From a virus, in IMG/VR virus record IMGVR_UViG_3300044699_000057, positions 1 through 47,713 of that record: a DNA stretch of 47,713 nucleotides. The stretch is one strand, 5' to 3'. Numbering within the stretch: the first letter of the stretch is position 1; every line of letters begins with the position of its first letter. Below the pieces are notes generated by a model, which made no database searches, was not told where the DNA came from, and saw only the letters and a list, made by a program, of their open reading frames with translations. This document shows, piece by piece, positions 28,783-37,187 of this stretch. Made by a program: the position numbers and the translations under genes.

Positions 28783-31425
28783 TCACCTCCTAGTGCCGAT
28801 CCGGATACCGCGGGACTGTGCCTGATCCGACGCGACGATCCGCGTGTCAACGATGTCCGTCAGCTCGCGGTCGCCGATGAACACCTGCGTCACCATCGGT
28901 GTTGTCTGCGGGGTGAGCGTCGGCCCCGTACCGGCGAACGCCGAAGCGGCGGACCGCGGTGCTGTCCCGTTGCTGAACGAGATCCCGTTCATGCTCGGCT
29001 GTAGACCGCCGATCATGCGGGTGATACCGGACAGGCGTGACTGTAGCGTGCCCGTCCCATCGTCGAGGCCGGCCACCAGGCTTTGCATGATGGCGCGGCC
29101 AGCGGGGGTGAGGAGCGTCTTGTCGACGCTCTCCGGGCCCTTCCACTCCGGGATCATCTTGGTGATCGTGCTAAGTGTCTCCTGGAGGCCCGGGATCTTC
29201 GAGATGATGCCCTTCACGAGTGACCCGATGAGGTCCGTACCGATGTCGAACAGCTTCGCGCCGAGTCCCGCGAACGCAACAGTGATCTTGTAGGGGAGCG
29301 TTATGAACTGACGCACGACTTCTTCCGCGACCCCCACGGCCACGTCACGGAACGAGTGGATCGCACCGTCAACGTCGCCGTTCAGGAGCTGCGACAGGCC
29401 ACGCAGGGCCGGCACGACGATAGTTTCGATCTGCCGTGCGAGCTCGCCAGCGAGGATCCCGGCGAGCTGACCGACAAGGCCGATGATCGGCGGGATGAGT
29501 GGCAGCAGCGGCTGTAGCGCCTTGACCGCTAGGTCGGCGAGCTGCGTGAGGACGGGCGCGAGCGCTGTCGCTATGTCGACGAACGACTGTGTGAGCTGCG
29601 CCAGGCTGGGCTGTAGTTCCTGGAGGAGCTGCAACGCGACAGGGAACAGAAGCGTGATCATCTGCGTGAACGCGTCAAGGAACGGCTGAATCAGCGTCGG
29701 GATCTGATCGAGGATCGGGCCCAGGAACGAGCCGAGCATCGTCGCGAACTGAGCGATCAGCGGCGCCGCCTTCTGGAATTCCAGCGACAGCGTGTTGAGG
29801 ATCGGCACGAGCACGGGGCCGATCTTCGAGATCAGCAGGCCGATCACAGGGAGCAGCGGACTCAGAGCCATGAGGAGCTGAGTCACGGCCTGACCCGCCG
29901 ACACCAACACCGGCCCCAGCGCAGAGATGATCGGGCGCAGCCCCGCCCCCAACGCCTCAACGACGGTCTTCACCCCGGGCGCCAGAGCAGCAAGCGTCTG
30001 CCCCACCACACTCAGAGCCATCACCAGCAGCGGCGCGCCGACCGTCGACAGCGTCGAGATCGTCGAGAACAGCGCCTGCAACCCGGACTGAACGGCAGGC
30101 GACGCGAACGCCTTAGCCAGCGAATCAGTGATCGTCAGGAGCGTCTGGACCAGTGACGTGCCCGTGGAGTTCGCAGCCTTGAACACCTCACCGAACGTCT
30201 TGCCTACGTTGCCCACGACGCGCAGGAGATCACCGAGGATCGTCACGGCCCCGTCGATGGCTTTCTGCAACGCGCCCGACTCGAACGCGTTGTTGACCTT
30301 AGCGTTCAGCTTGTCACCCGCAGCCGACGCGGCCTGAGCGATCCTCTCAAGCGACGGGCCGGCAGCAGAAGCGAGCTTCCCGAAGATGTTCACGCCGATA
30401 CCCGGCAGGTTCACCAGGGACCGCAGGCTGTTCGACGCGGAGCGCAGCGCCGACCCGAGCACGCCACTCTCCGCGAGGGAAGTCGCTGTCTGTGCCGCGC
30501 TCTTCCCCATCAGGTTGAACGTGCTCGCCGTGTCGAACAGCGCAGCCCTCACCGCGGGCAGCGCGCTCTTCGCGAGATCCTGTAGCTCGGTGCCGAACCC
30601 CTCGAAGAACCGGCCCTGCACACCCTGTTGGATGTCCTTAAGCTCAGGCTTCAACCCCTGCAACGCGAGGACGAACTCCCGCGCGGACGGCGCCAACCCC
30701 TTGAGGGACTCCGTCAGGTTCTTCGCTTTCTTCGGGTCGAACGCCGCCGTGATCGCGTCCGACACCCCGGCCGTGGCGAGCTTCACCGTGCCGATCGCCA
30801 AGCCCAGACTGACCGCAGCCGTCGCGCCGACAGCGGCCGCCGGGGCAACCGCCTCAAGCACCGCCACCAGACCCGCCACAGTCTGTACACCGGCACCCAG
30901 CCCCAGGACGCCGGCACCCAGCAGTCCAACGCCCTTGAGCGCGCCCGTAGCGGCCGCCCCGATACCGGTCAGGTGCCGTGCCGCACTCACCAGCGTGTCA
31001 TTGTCGACACGCGTCTCGATCTCGATCGGCGGCGCGGCAGCCTCAGCCACCCGAACCGCGGTCGTCACGGCCTCGACCGTCGACTCCACGACCGGGCGTT
31101 CCGCTACCCGCACCTCGAGCTCAGAGCGGGACGCGCGCAGCTGCGCCGCCGTCTCACGAAGCTGACGGGTCAGGGTCTGGCGTGTGTCCGGGTCGAGATC
31201 CGCCCGCACCCGCACGCGGTCGATCGCCGCGTTGATCGCACGAATGTCCGCGTTGAACTCGCGCCGAAGATCAGCCTCCGTGCCGTTCTCCACCGCAGAC
31301 TGAATCGTCACCGGGTCGATCTCGTCCGACACGACCGCGAGCGCACGGTTCATGTCGCGCTCGATCTGTGCCGGGGCACGAGACGTGTCACCCAGAATGT
31401 CTACGAACGCCACACCGACAGCCAT
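28783..31425 (-). CDS. tape measure protein, 880 aa
   Basis: ATG at 31425 (MAVGVAFVDILGDTSRAPAQ); intact and the longest gene. N-terminal helical part (IDRVRVRADLDPDTRQTLTR, QLRETAAQLRASRSELEVRV), a hydrophobic block near 150-215 (KGVGLLGAGVLGLGAGVQTV), then long runs of amphipathic and membrane-like helices (VVGQTLAALAPGVKTVVEAL, LMALSPLLPVIGLLISKIGP). The C-terminus has FIGDRELTDIVDTRI. Family rule: about 1.5 angstrom per residue, so the tail should be near 130 nm. Confidence 0.93.
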   Translation of the reverse strand: MAVGVAFVDILGDTSRAPAQIERDMNRALAVVSDEIDPVTIQSAVENGTEADLRREFNADIRAINAAIDRVRVRADLDPDTRQTLTRQLRETAAQLRASRSELEVRVAERPVVESTVEAVTTAVRVAEAAAPPIEIETRVDNDTLVSAARHLTGIGAAATGALKGVGLLGAGVLGLGAGVQTVAGLVAVLEAVAPAAAVGATAAVSLGLAIGTVKLATAGVSDAITAAFDPKKAKNLTESLKGLAPSAREFVLALQGLKPELKDIQQGVQGRFFEGFGTELQDLAKSALPAVRAALFDTASTFNLMGKSAAQTATSLAESGVLGSALRSASNSLRSLVNLPGIGVNIFGKLASAAGPSLERIAQAASAAGDKLNAKVNNAFESGALQKAIDGAVTILGDLLRVVGNVGKTFGEVFKAANSTGTSLVQTLLTITDSLAKAFASPAVQSGLQALFSTISTLSTVGAPLLVMALSVVGQTLAALAPGVKTVVEALGAGLRPIISALGPVLVSAGQAVTQLLMALSPLLPVIGLLISKIGPVLVPILNTLSLEFQKAAPLIAQFATMLGSFLGPILDQIPTLIQPFLDAFTQMITLLFPVALQLLQELQPSLAQLTQSFVDIATALAPVLTQLADLAVKALQPLLPLIPPIIGLVGQLAGILAGELARQIETIVVPALRGLSQLLNGDVDGAIHSFRDVAVGVAEEVVRQFITLPYKITVAFAGLGAKLFDIGTDLIGSLVKGIISKIPGLQETLSTITKMIPEWKGPESVDKTLLTPAGRAIMQSLVAGLDDGTGTLQSRLSGITRMIGGLQPSMNGISFSNGTAPRSAASAFAGTGPTLTPQTTPMVTQVFIGDRELTDIVDTRIVASDQAQSRGIRIGTRR

Positions 31426-31448
31426 GTGATCAGGCTACGGGACCGGCG

Positions 31449-31943
31449 TCACCACACGACAGCGTCGAACGACGTCAAGTCGTCGACCGACCCGCCCGGC
31501 GGGATCATCAGGTCCGCCTCGAACCGGGTGCGTTTCTTCTCGTCCATGTTCCGCAGCACCGTCACGAACGCCGCATCACACCACGCGCCGAGCGTCACCG
31601 TGTGCGCGTGAACCCCCTCGAGGGTCATCATCCCCAACAGCACACGGTTCTGATCGGCGATCCCCGCCAGCCTGACAGCCTCCCACCACGGGCGCCCGGA
31701 CGCCTCCGCGATCGCAGCCGAAGCGGCCTCCCACAGGTCACCGTCCGACAGCTCCCCGCCGATCAGCGCCAGGCCGACAGCGCGCCGGTCCTCAGCCGAA
31801 CACATGCCCGGAACGACCGACGTCATCGGATTCCCCGTGATCGCATCGAGCCACCGGTCAGCCATCGCAGCCTCAACCGTCACGGTCACCCCGCCGACCG
31901 TGACGGTGAACGGCTGCGCCCGGACAGCCGAACCGAGACTCAT
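31449..31943 (-). CDS. tail assembly chaperone (second), 164 aa
   Basis: ATG at 31943 overlaps the preceding stop (CGATGAG); intact. PFTVTVGGVTVTVEAAMADR, WLDAITGNPMTSVVPGM, DGDLWEAASAAIAEASGRPW, VTLGAWCDAAFVTVLRNMDE. Position directly before the tape measure and the Phe-Ala-Val/Trp-rich helical layout identify the second chaperone. In many siphophages it is made as a frameshift extension of the first; here it has its own ATG. Confidence 0.75.
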   Translation of the reverse strand: MSLGSAVRAQPFTVTVGGVTVTVEAAMADRWLDAITGNPMTSVVPGMCSAEDRRAVGLALIGGELSDGDLWEAASAAIAEASGRPWWEAVRLAGIADQNRVLLGMMTLEGVHAHTVTLGAWCDAAFVTVLRNMDEKKRTRFEADLMIPPGGSVDDLTSFDAVVW

Positions 31944-32311
31944 CGCTTGACGGGCGCCTTACGCGCGGTCTTCTTCGCGGCGGTCTTCTTCACCGCGGCG
32001 CGCCGCTGCTCCCGATTGGCCGGCTCCGCCACGTCGACACCGGACGTGCCTGCGATCATCTTGAACGTCTCGATCAGGTCCGCCGCCGTGTGCCCACCCG
32101 ACACGTACAGCGACACGAACGCCTTACGGTGCGTAGCGGGGATCAGCTTGACGATCGCGGCGATCATCAGCTCCGCCTGATCCTCCTCCGAGAACCCACC
32201 GTTGTTGACCATGGCCAGCCCAAGAAGCTGTCCACCGGTGGGCCGTTCGAGCTGAACGATCTCATCGCCGATACGGATCTTCGGCATGACGGTGTTAGAG
32301 GTTGCGTCCAT
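31940..32311 (-). CDS. tail assembly chaperone (first), 123 aa
   Basis: ATG at 32311; an in-frame GTG at 32335 is possible. KIRIGDEIVQLERPTGGQLL, GLAMVNNGGFSEEDQAELMI, AFVSLYVSGGHTAADLIETF, then a Lys/Ala-rich end (AVKKTAAKKTARKAPVKR). Gene order before the tape measure supports the role. No canonical slippery heptamer is visible before its stop. Confidence 0.7.
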   Translation of the reverse strand: MDATSNTVMPKIRIGDEIVQLERPTGGQLLGLAMVNNGGFSEEDQAELMIAAIVKLIPATHRKAFVSLYVSGGHTAADLIETFKMIAGTSGVDVAEPANREQRRAAVKKTAAKKTARKAPVKR

Positions 32312-32341
32312 GCCCGAGATGGTAGCGCGCCGCACATGGCA

Positions 32342-32373
32342 GAACGCCCGACCTGCCGTAAGGTCGGGCGTTC
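32342..32373 (-). terminator. 13-bp hairpin before the chaperone genes
   Basis: GAACGCCCGACCT, loop TACGGC, AGGTCGGGCGTTC in the gap between the stop at 32420 and the start at 32311. There is no U tail on the minus strand. It may reduce read-through from head to tail genes or mark a processing site. Confidence 0.6.
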
Positions 32374-32419
32374 CGCTGGCACTGCCACTCCGGGCACGGT
32401 GTGGTGGCCTAACCCCATC

Positions 32420-32830
32420 CTAGCCCGTGATACGGGAGTTCCAGCCGTTCCGCATGGCGACCTGCCGCACCGCCTTAGCCAGGAAGTGCTGACCCTTCGT
32501 CCCCGGATGGTGAACGATCTTCGCGTACACCACCCGGCCCCCGACACGGAACCGCAGAAACTTTGCGTTACGTGCCTTGATGTCGTGCGGCCGCGTGTCG
32601 TTCTCCACGAACGGCGCATACGACGCCGTCGCCTCCACCCGGAACGTCGGGCCGCGGACGCTGAACACCGGGACCTTTCGGATAGACGCCCGCAGGTGAC
32701 CCGTCTGCCCCACCGGAGCGAGGATCTTGGCCTGAGCCTCGACCTGATCGGCAACGTCCGACACGTTCCGCAGCGACAGCCGCGACAGCTCCGCCCGAAC
32801 CGCCCCCGGGTTAAGCCTGATCGACGGCAT
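32420..32830 (-). CDS. HK97 gp10-like head-tail joining protein, 136 aa
   Basis: ATG at 32830, seven bases after GGTGGG. SIRLNPGAVRAELSRLSLRN, DVADQVEAQAKILAPVGQTG, HLRASIRKVPVF, YAPFVENDTRPHDIKARNAK, VHHPGTKGQHFLAKAVRQVA. The helix with Ala-Pro-Val-x-Thr-Gly-x-Leu-Arg-x-Ser-Ile and the His-Pro-Gly-x-x-x-x-x-Phe-Leu ending are the signature of the HK97 gp10 family. Intact. Confidence 0.85.
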   Translation of the reverse strand: MPSIRLNPGAVRAELSRLSLRNVSDVADQVEAQAKILAPVGQTGHLRASIRKVPVFSVRGPTFRVEATASYAPFVENDTRPHDIKARNAKFLRFRVGGRVVYAKIVHHPGTKGQHFLAKAVRQVAMRNGWNSRITG

Positions 32831-33032
32831 CGACGTGCCCACCATCGGACGCGGCCGGCGCCTTGTCCGCCTTCACCGGCGCGGCCGACCGCGACCCGAC
32901 CCGCTGAACCACCTCGAAGTACCCGCCGTCGATGAGGCCACGCGCCTCAGGCCCGTCCTCCACCCATTCCTCATAGCCGGTCTCGTGGTTGACCGTCGTC
33001 ACGATCGCCCGGATCAGTAGACGTGATGCCAT
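32811..33032 (-). CDS. small structural protein, 73 aa
   Basis: ATG at 33032. MASRLLIRAIVTTVNHETGY, EEWVEDGPEARGLIDGGYFE, VVQRVGSRSAAPVKAD. It lies between the connector genes and the gp10-like gene and overlaps the latter by 20 bases. Beta-rich with a disordered tail. No named family; probably a neck or head protein by position. Confidence 0.6.
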   Translation of the reverse strand: MASRLLIRAIVTTVNHETGYEEWVEDGPEARGLIDGGYFEVVQRVGSRSAAPVKADKAPAASDGGHVDAVDQA

Positions 33033-33036
33033 TGGT

Positions 33037-33555
33037 TCAGTCCTCACAGTCGCAGTTGTCGATGATCACGGACACGCCAGCCACCCACCCGATACACCGG
33101 CCGTCCGGGCCGAACGGTACGCCGTTCGTCGGCTGCATCCTCTCCGACTCGACCTGAGGACGCAGGCAACAGATCGCCTTGAGGATCGCCTCAGCATCCC
33201 GCGCCTGGCGGTCCGCCGCCACCGCGAGCTCCGCGCACGTCGGCCCCCCCGTTTCGTCCCCCCACGGGGCGCAGCGCGCCACACCCGCCTCAAGATCGAG
33301 GCGCCACACCGTCACCCCGCACGGAGACGCTGGCTCACCCTCCCCGGGAATCTGCGGCGCAAGGTTCACGACCCGCACCCACGCGAACCCCGAACAGCAC
33401 CGGTCCTCCGCCGTGCCAGCCGTCAGCCACAGCCGGCCAGCCTCGCCCGGCACCCAACAGAACTCCGCCGGAGCCTGCGGATCCCCCACGTACTGGGCCT
33501 GAAGGCACGCCAACAGTGCCTCCGCCATGTCCTGAACCTTTTCGCCCGTGCTCAT
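33037..33555 (-). CDS. Cys-rich head-tail protein, 172 aa
   Basis: ATG at 33555 overlaps the preceding stop. KVQDMAEALLACLQAQYVGD, PAEFCWVPGEAGRLWLTAG, DRCCSGFAWVRVVNLAPQIP, then AILKAICCLRPQVESERM and IGWVAGVSVIIDNCDCED. It contains a dozen cysteines, several paired. Position suggests a neck or tail terminator component; the family is not identified. Intact. Confidence 0.6.
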   Translation of the reverse strand: MSTGEKVQDMAEALLACLQAQYVGDPQAPAEFCWVPGEAGRLWLTAGTAEDRCCSGFAWVRVVNLAPQIPGEGEPASPCGVTVWRLDLEAGVARCAPWGDETGGPTCAELAVAADRQARDAEAILKAICCLRPQVESERMQPTNGVPFGPDGRCIGWVAGVSVIIDNCDCED

Positions 33556-34379
33556 GACGTACGCACCGAAGGATTGATCAGGTCCGGCGACCACACCCGC
33601 GGCCGGGACCGAAGCCCGTTCGGGTTGACAGCCTTGATCCACAGGTCGACGTCATGAATCCCCGTCAACCCGTTCTGTGTCAGCTGACCGGGGTCGATCA
33701 TCTGCACCTCGATGCCCTGCCGGGTGATCGACTGAACGTTCTGAGGCAGCCCACACGCCGAGCCGACACACGACTTCGCGAACTCACACGCAAGGATCCC
33801 CGCAGCGATCGAGCCGGCCATGGGCAGCGGCGTGCCACGCTGATACGTCACCTCGAACGTGCCCGTGACATCACCCGCGAGGTTCATGTCCTGGCACGTC
33901 GGGAAGCACTGCCCTTCCATGCCGATCAGAATCCCGCGGTTGTCGACCCGGTAGTTCGCCGCCGGGATCACCACGCCATCCACCAGCACCTCCGTCACCG
34001 AAGCGACCGGGCCCGGGAGGAGCACGGAACAGCGGGGCCGGCACGAGCACGCACCGGCGCAACCGCAGTTGAACCACGAACCGTCACGGATGTACGGCCC
34101 CCACACCGTGCCGAGCCCGTCGGCCGTCACCGGGTACGCCATCCACCCGCCGTAGTAAGCGCAGTCCGTGCCGCACGGGCGGACCGTCACCGAGCACGTT
34201 CCGAAGCGGCGACCGGTCAGCACCCACAGCATGTACGTCGCCCACGACGTGGCACGGTCACGGACCGTGTTCGTGTACGTGGACCATTCGGCGCAGCACG
34301 AAGTGTCGATCGCCCAGTCACACGGCGCCGTGCTACTCGGCACCGCCGGAATCGATGGTGTCGGGTTGATCACTGGCAT
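33552..34379 (-). CDS. Cys-rich head-to-tail connector, 275 aa
   Basis: ATG at 34379; intact. WATYMLWVLTGRRFGTCSVT, RPCGTDCAYYGGW, SWFNCGCAGACSCRPRCSVL, then VTEVLVDGVVIPAANYRVDN, TGTFEVTYQRGTPLPMAGSI, AAGILACEFAKSCVGSACGL. The Val-Asp-Gly...Tyr-Arg-Val and Val-Thr-Tyr-x-x-Gly-x-Pro-x-Pro pattern is that of actinophage head-to-tail connector (adaptor) proteins. About 19 cysteines, many as CxC or CxxxC, suggest disulphides or metal in the particle. Confidence 0.7.
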   Translation of the reverse strand: MPVINPTPSIPAVPSSTAPCDWAIDTSCCAEWSTYTNTVRDRATSWATYMLWVLTGRRFGTCSVTVRPCGTDCAYYGGWMAYPVTADGLGTVWGPYIRDGSWFNCGCAGACSCRPRCSVLLPGPVASVTEVLVDGVVIPAANYRVDNRGILIGMEGQCFPTCQDMNLAGDVTGTFEVTYQRGTPLPMAGSIAAGILACEFAKSCVGSACGLPQNVQSITRQGIEVQMIDPGQLTQNGLTGIHDVDLWIKAVNPNGLRSRPRVWSPDLINPSVRTS

Positions 34380-34388
34380 GGCTGCTCC

Positions 34389-35645
34389 TTACGAAACTGC
34401 GAACTTCCCGGCCCGAACGAACACGGCCTGCGCCGGGTTGTTCAACGCCGTCGCCGACTTCACCGACACGATGTACCCGACAAGGACGGCAATGCCAAGA
34501 TAGTCCGGGTTCTCAACGAACGTGCCGGCCCCGATGTTGTCAAGCGCCGCCGCCAGTGAGGCGTAGAACGACTGGCCGTACTGCAACGCGAGCTGAGCGG
34601 TTGCCACCCCGGTACCGAACAGGTACACGCGCTGAATCGTCGACGTGTTCGCTCCGCCCGGCACCGGGGTGATCACCCCCGCGACGTCGTAGTTCGCAGG
34701 GTCGAACGCCGTGGTAAGCGGCCCCTGCGACCCGGCTAGGCGCGTCGAGTACCGGAACGTCATCGGTGACTCGGCGGGCGACACCACGTGGTTCGGCGAG
34801 TCGGGTGTCACCTGATAGCCGAACGACGCGGCGAACAACTCCCCCGCCGACTTGTCGATCATCAGGTTGGCGCCGTTCGCCGACACCTGATTGCCGCTCT
34901 TCGAGAACGGCCCCAACCCGTACACCAGGTCGGCGAACTGTTCGGCAGGCTGCTGGTCGACGACCGGTGTCGTCTGCACGTTGAACAGCGTCCCCGGACC
35001 GATCACCGAAGCGGTCACCCCGAGCTGGATCTTCGTTCGGCGTTCCGCGTCCGTCGGCCTCGACGCCTGCGACGTGATCACGCCAGCTGCGTCGACCATC
35101 CACCAGTTGACGATACGCGTCAGCTCCACACCCGCGAGAGGATGCACCGTCGCGGGGATCGTCACGTACTGGACAGACGGATCCGTCGGGCTCGACGACC
35201 AGTCGACGATCACGCCGATACCCGCAGCGAACGTCACCGTCGACGTGCCGACACCCGTCATCTGAGCCCCGGACAGCAACCCGGTCGACAGTCCCGCAGC
35301 GAGGGACTTCGCGACGTTGCCAATGAAGTTGCCCGAGACAAGGTTCAGCTGACCTGTCACCGTCCCACCCGACAGGGGCAGGAACGGGCCCGGCCCGGGC
35401 GTTGGCAGCGTCACAGCGAACGTTTCCGTGTCGATGTGGATCCAGTAGTCTCCGGCCGCCGCGTAGAACGTCAGGACACCGACGCCGTCCGTCGGGAGGG
35501 GGTTCGCGATTGGGATCGTGCCGGCTGCGTCAGCGAACAGCGCGGCCGGGGCGTTGCTGTTCGATGGGAACACCACCGCTTGGACGTTCGCCGCAAGCAA
35601 GCCGCTCGGAAACCAGTAGGTGTCCGTGTACAACTCAAGCGCCAC
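34389..35645 (-). CDS. fibre-like structural protein, 418 aa
   Basis: GTG at 35645; intact. The N-terminal module (AAVVFPSNSNAPAALFADAA is one plausible register, with AGTIPIANPLPTDGVGVLTF clearly readable, then YAAAGDYWIHIDTE) is the Ala-Gly-Thr...Asn-Pro...Thr-Asp-Gly-x-Gly fold found at the base of tail fibres and baseplate adaptors. PGPFLPLSGGTVTGQLNLVS follows, then a long beta region (VVDWSSSP is read as VIVDWSSSPTDPSVQYVTIP) and helices ending AVFVRAGKFAVS. It lies between capsid and connector genes, not after the tape measure, so it may decorate head or neck. Confidence 0.6.
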   Translation of the reverse strand: MALELYTDTYWFPSGLLAANVQAVVFPSNSNAPAALFADAAGTIPIANPLPTDGVGVLTFYAAAGDYWIHIDTETFAVTLPTPGPGPFLPLSGGTVTGQLNLVSGNFIGNVAKSLAAGLSTGLLSGAQMTGVGTSTVTFAAGIGVIVDWSSSPTDPSVQYVTIPATVHPLAGVELTRIVNWWMVDAAGVITSQASRPTDAERRTKIQLGVTASVIGPGTLFNVQTTPVVDQQPAEQFADLVYGLGPFSKSGNQVSANGANLMIDKSAGELFAASFGYQVTPDSPNHVVSPAESPMTFRYSTRLAGSQGPLTTAFDPANYDVAGVITPVPGGANTSTIQRVYLFGTGVATAQLALQYGQSFYASLAAALDNIGAGTFVENPDYLGIAVLVGYIVSVKSATALNNPAQAVFVRAGKFAVS

Positions 35646-35662
35646 GGCTCGTGTCCGTCCTA

Positions 35663-36334
35663 TCAGGTCAGCTGCGCGGTCACAGCTGGTGAGTTGATTG
35701 TCCCGGAGATCGCGCCGAACGTGCCCGGTAGTGCGCCGCTCACCCCGTCCCGGTAGTAGGCGTTGGAGTTCCCGGCCAGTGTCGGGGAGCTCTCGGAGAC
35801 GATCGGGTCCCACGTGTCCCGGGACGTCAGGCCCAGGTTCAAGACGCCACCCTGCCGTGCCACGACAACGAAGTGCAGCACCGGGCGCGCCGCCGTCGAC
35901 AGGCCGGTGATCTGCCGGATGCCCGTCACCCCTGCGGACACCGTCCCGAAGTCCGCGAGGAGCGTCGTAGGGACAGACCCGTCCGACAGGTACACGCCGA
36001 ACCTGAGGTTCCCTCCGGCCAGCGCGAGCGTCACGTTCGCTGCGACGGCCGTCACCGTCGCCTTACGGCCCGGCCAGAACGGCAACGCGAACAGGCGGCC
36101 ATCCGGCACGTTCACGGACGATGCCGCCCCGTATGGGGGCAGCGTGTGCCACGCCGTCGACCTGACGACCGGCACGTTGCCCGCCGGGCCTACCGTCAGC
36201 GGGAGGCCAGCGGCGCCGTCAGACGCGTTGACCTGCCCCGTGTCGCCGCGGAACCACACGTCCGCCTCAGACGTCGTAGCCGGCTGCGCCGACGTGCTGA
36301 ACAGTCGTGCCAGGTTCTTGAACGGAACAGACAT
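35663..36334 (-). CDS. fibre-like structural protein, 223 aa
   Basis: ATG at 36334; intact. VPFKNLARLFSTSAQPATTS, LPLTVGPAGNVPVVRSTAWH, RKATVTAVAANVTLALAGGN, LRFGVYLSDGSVPTTLLADF, TWDPIVSESSPTLAGNSNAY. A beta-sandwich of the kind used in fibre and minor tail proteins, similar in its core to the gene at 27251. The host-interaction role is inferred from the neighbouring fibre genes. Confidence 0.55.
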   Translation of the reverse strand: MSVPFKNLARLFSTSAQPATTSEADVWFRGDTGQVNASDGAAGLPLTVGPAGNVPVVRSTAWHTLPPYGAASSVNVPDGRLFALPFWPGRKATVTAVAANVTLALAGGNLRFGVYLSDGSVPTTLLADFGTVSAGVTGIRQITGLSTAARPVLHFVVVARQGGVLNLGLTSRDTWDPIVSESSPTLAGNSNAYYRDGVSGALPGTFGAISGTINSPAVTAQLT

Positions 36335-36675
36335 CAGGCAGGCACCGGGAGGACGAGAACCCGGTACTCACCCGCCGCAGGCGCCGTGCCGAACGTGAGC
36401 TGCACATCGTCTTCCGCGGACCGCACCACGTCGACGTACACGGTCTCGAACGTCGAGTTCTTGTAGACCTGAACGATTACGTCGAACGTCGACAGGCCGT
36501 GCGAGATCGTGATCGTCGTCGCCACGCCGTTGCCGATGTCCGCGGCGAATCCCTGGGGGGCGAGGGGCGCGAGCTGCGACACGTTGACCGCGTCGGTGCC
36601 TGCCACTCCGGCCGCTAACTCCGTGATCTTGAACCCGTTCATGTCGATCTGCTGACCGAACTGCACACCGGACAT
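36334..36675 (-). CDS. fibre-like structural protein, 113 aa
   Basis: ATG at 36675; stop shares a base with the next ATG. SGVQFGQQIDMNGFKITELA, AGVAGTDAVNVSQLAPLAPQ is the short trimeric segment (Asn-Gly-x-Lys-Ile-x-x-Leu...Asp-Ala-Val-Asn) typical of phage fibre stalks. TTITISHGLSTFDVIVQVYK, VVRSAEDDVQLTFGTAPAAG forms a terminal beta domain common in tail fibres. Intact. Confidence 0.7.
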   Translation of the reverse strand: MSGVQFGQQIDMNGFKITELAAGVAGTDAVNVSQLAPLAPQGFAADIGNGVATTITISHGLSTFDVIVQVYKNSTFETVYVDVVRSAEDDVQLTFGTAPAAGEYRVLVLPVPA

Positions 36676-36677
36676 GG

Positions 36678-37139
36678 CTACCTCCGAAGGTAAGCGGTCC
36701 CCACCATGGGGGATCCGAACGTGATGGTTGTCTGGCTGGCGGTCACGTGCGTGACGTCGCCGATCTCGACAGCCCCGCCGGGCGTGACGACGTCCACGCT
36801 CGGGTGCGTGCCGAAGTGGTGGTCAACTGTCCACACGAGGGCCGGCGCGACCTGTTCGAACACGAACACGTCGGGCCAGACCGGCGACAGGTAGGCCGGG
36901 TCAACGTTGATCCGGGTGAACGTCCCGGCGATCTCCGCGATGTACAGGCCCGGCGGCGCGAAGAACATGATGTTTCCCATGCCGTCAGCGACGACCGGGT
37001 TCACCTGCGGCAGGGTCGCCGCAGCATCCTGGAACAGGGCCGGCGCCTGATTCGACGCGTCCATGGACACGTCGATCAACGCACCGGCGGCCGGGTCACC
37101 ACCCGGAAAGAAGATCATCGCCCTGTACGGGACAAGCAT
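36678..37139 (-). CDS. fibre-base structural protein, 153 aa
   Basis: ATG at 37139; intact. MLVPYRAMIFFPGGDPAAGA, ALFQDAAATLPQVNPVVADG, MGNIMFFAPPGLYIAEIAGT is the same fibre-base module as in the gene at 34389, followed by WTVDHHFGTHPSVDVVTPGG, TVTHVTASQ-type strands ending GTAYLRR, which matches the terminal domain of the gene at 36334. It looks like the first of a fibre set. Confidence 0.65.
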   Translation of the reverse strand: MLVPYRAMIFFPGGDPAAGALIDVSMDASNQAPALFQDAAATLPQVNPVVADGMGNIMFFAPPGLYIAEIAGTFTRINVDPAYLSPVWPDVFVFEQVAPALVWTVDHHFGTHPSVDVVTPGGAVEIGDVTHVTASQTTITFGSPMVGTAYLRR

Positions 37140-37153
37140 CACTGTCTCCCTCC

Positions 37154-37170
37154 CGGCCGGTGCCCGGCCG
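37154..37170 (-). terminator. 7-bp hairpin after the major tail gene
   Basis: CGGCCGG, three-base loop, CCGGCCG, 18 bases after the stop at 37188. No U tail. It may trim or partly terminate the tail protein message before the fibre genes. Confidence 0.45.
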
Positions 37171-37187
37171 CCTCACGTGCGGTTGGG

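Noticed and set aside
30628-31611. Plus-strand open frame of 327 codons opposite the tape measure gene
   Set aside because: Antisense shadow of the tape measure; extreme Arg/His content, no ribosome binding site and no domain.
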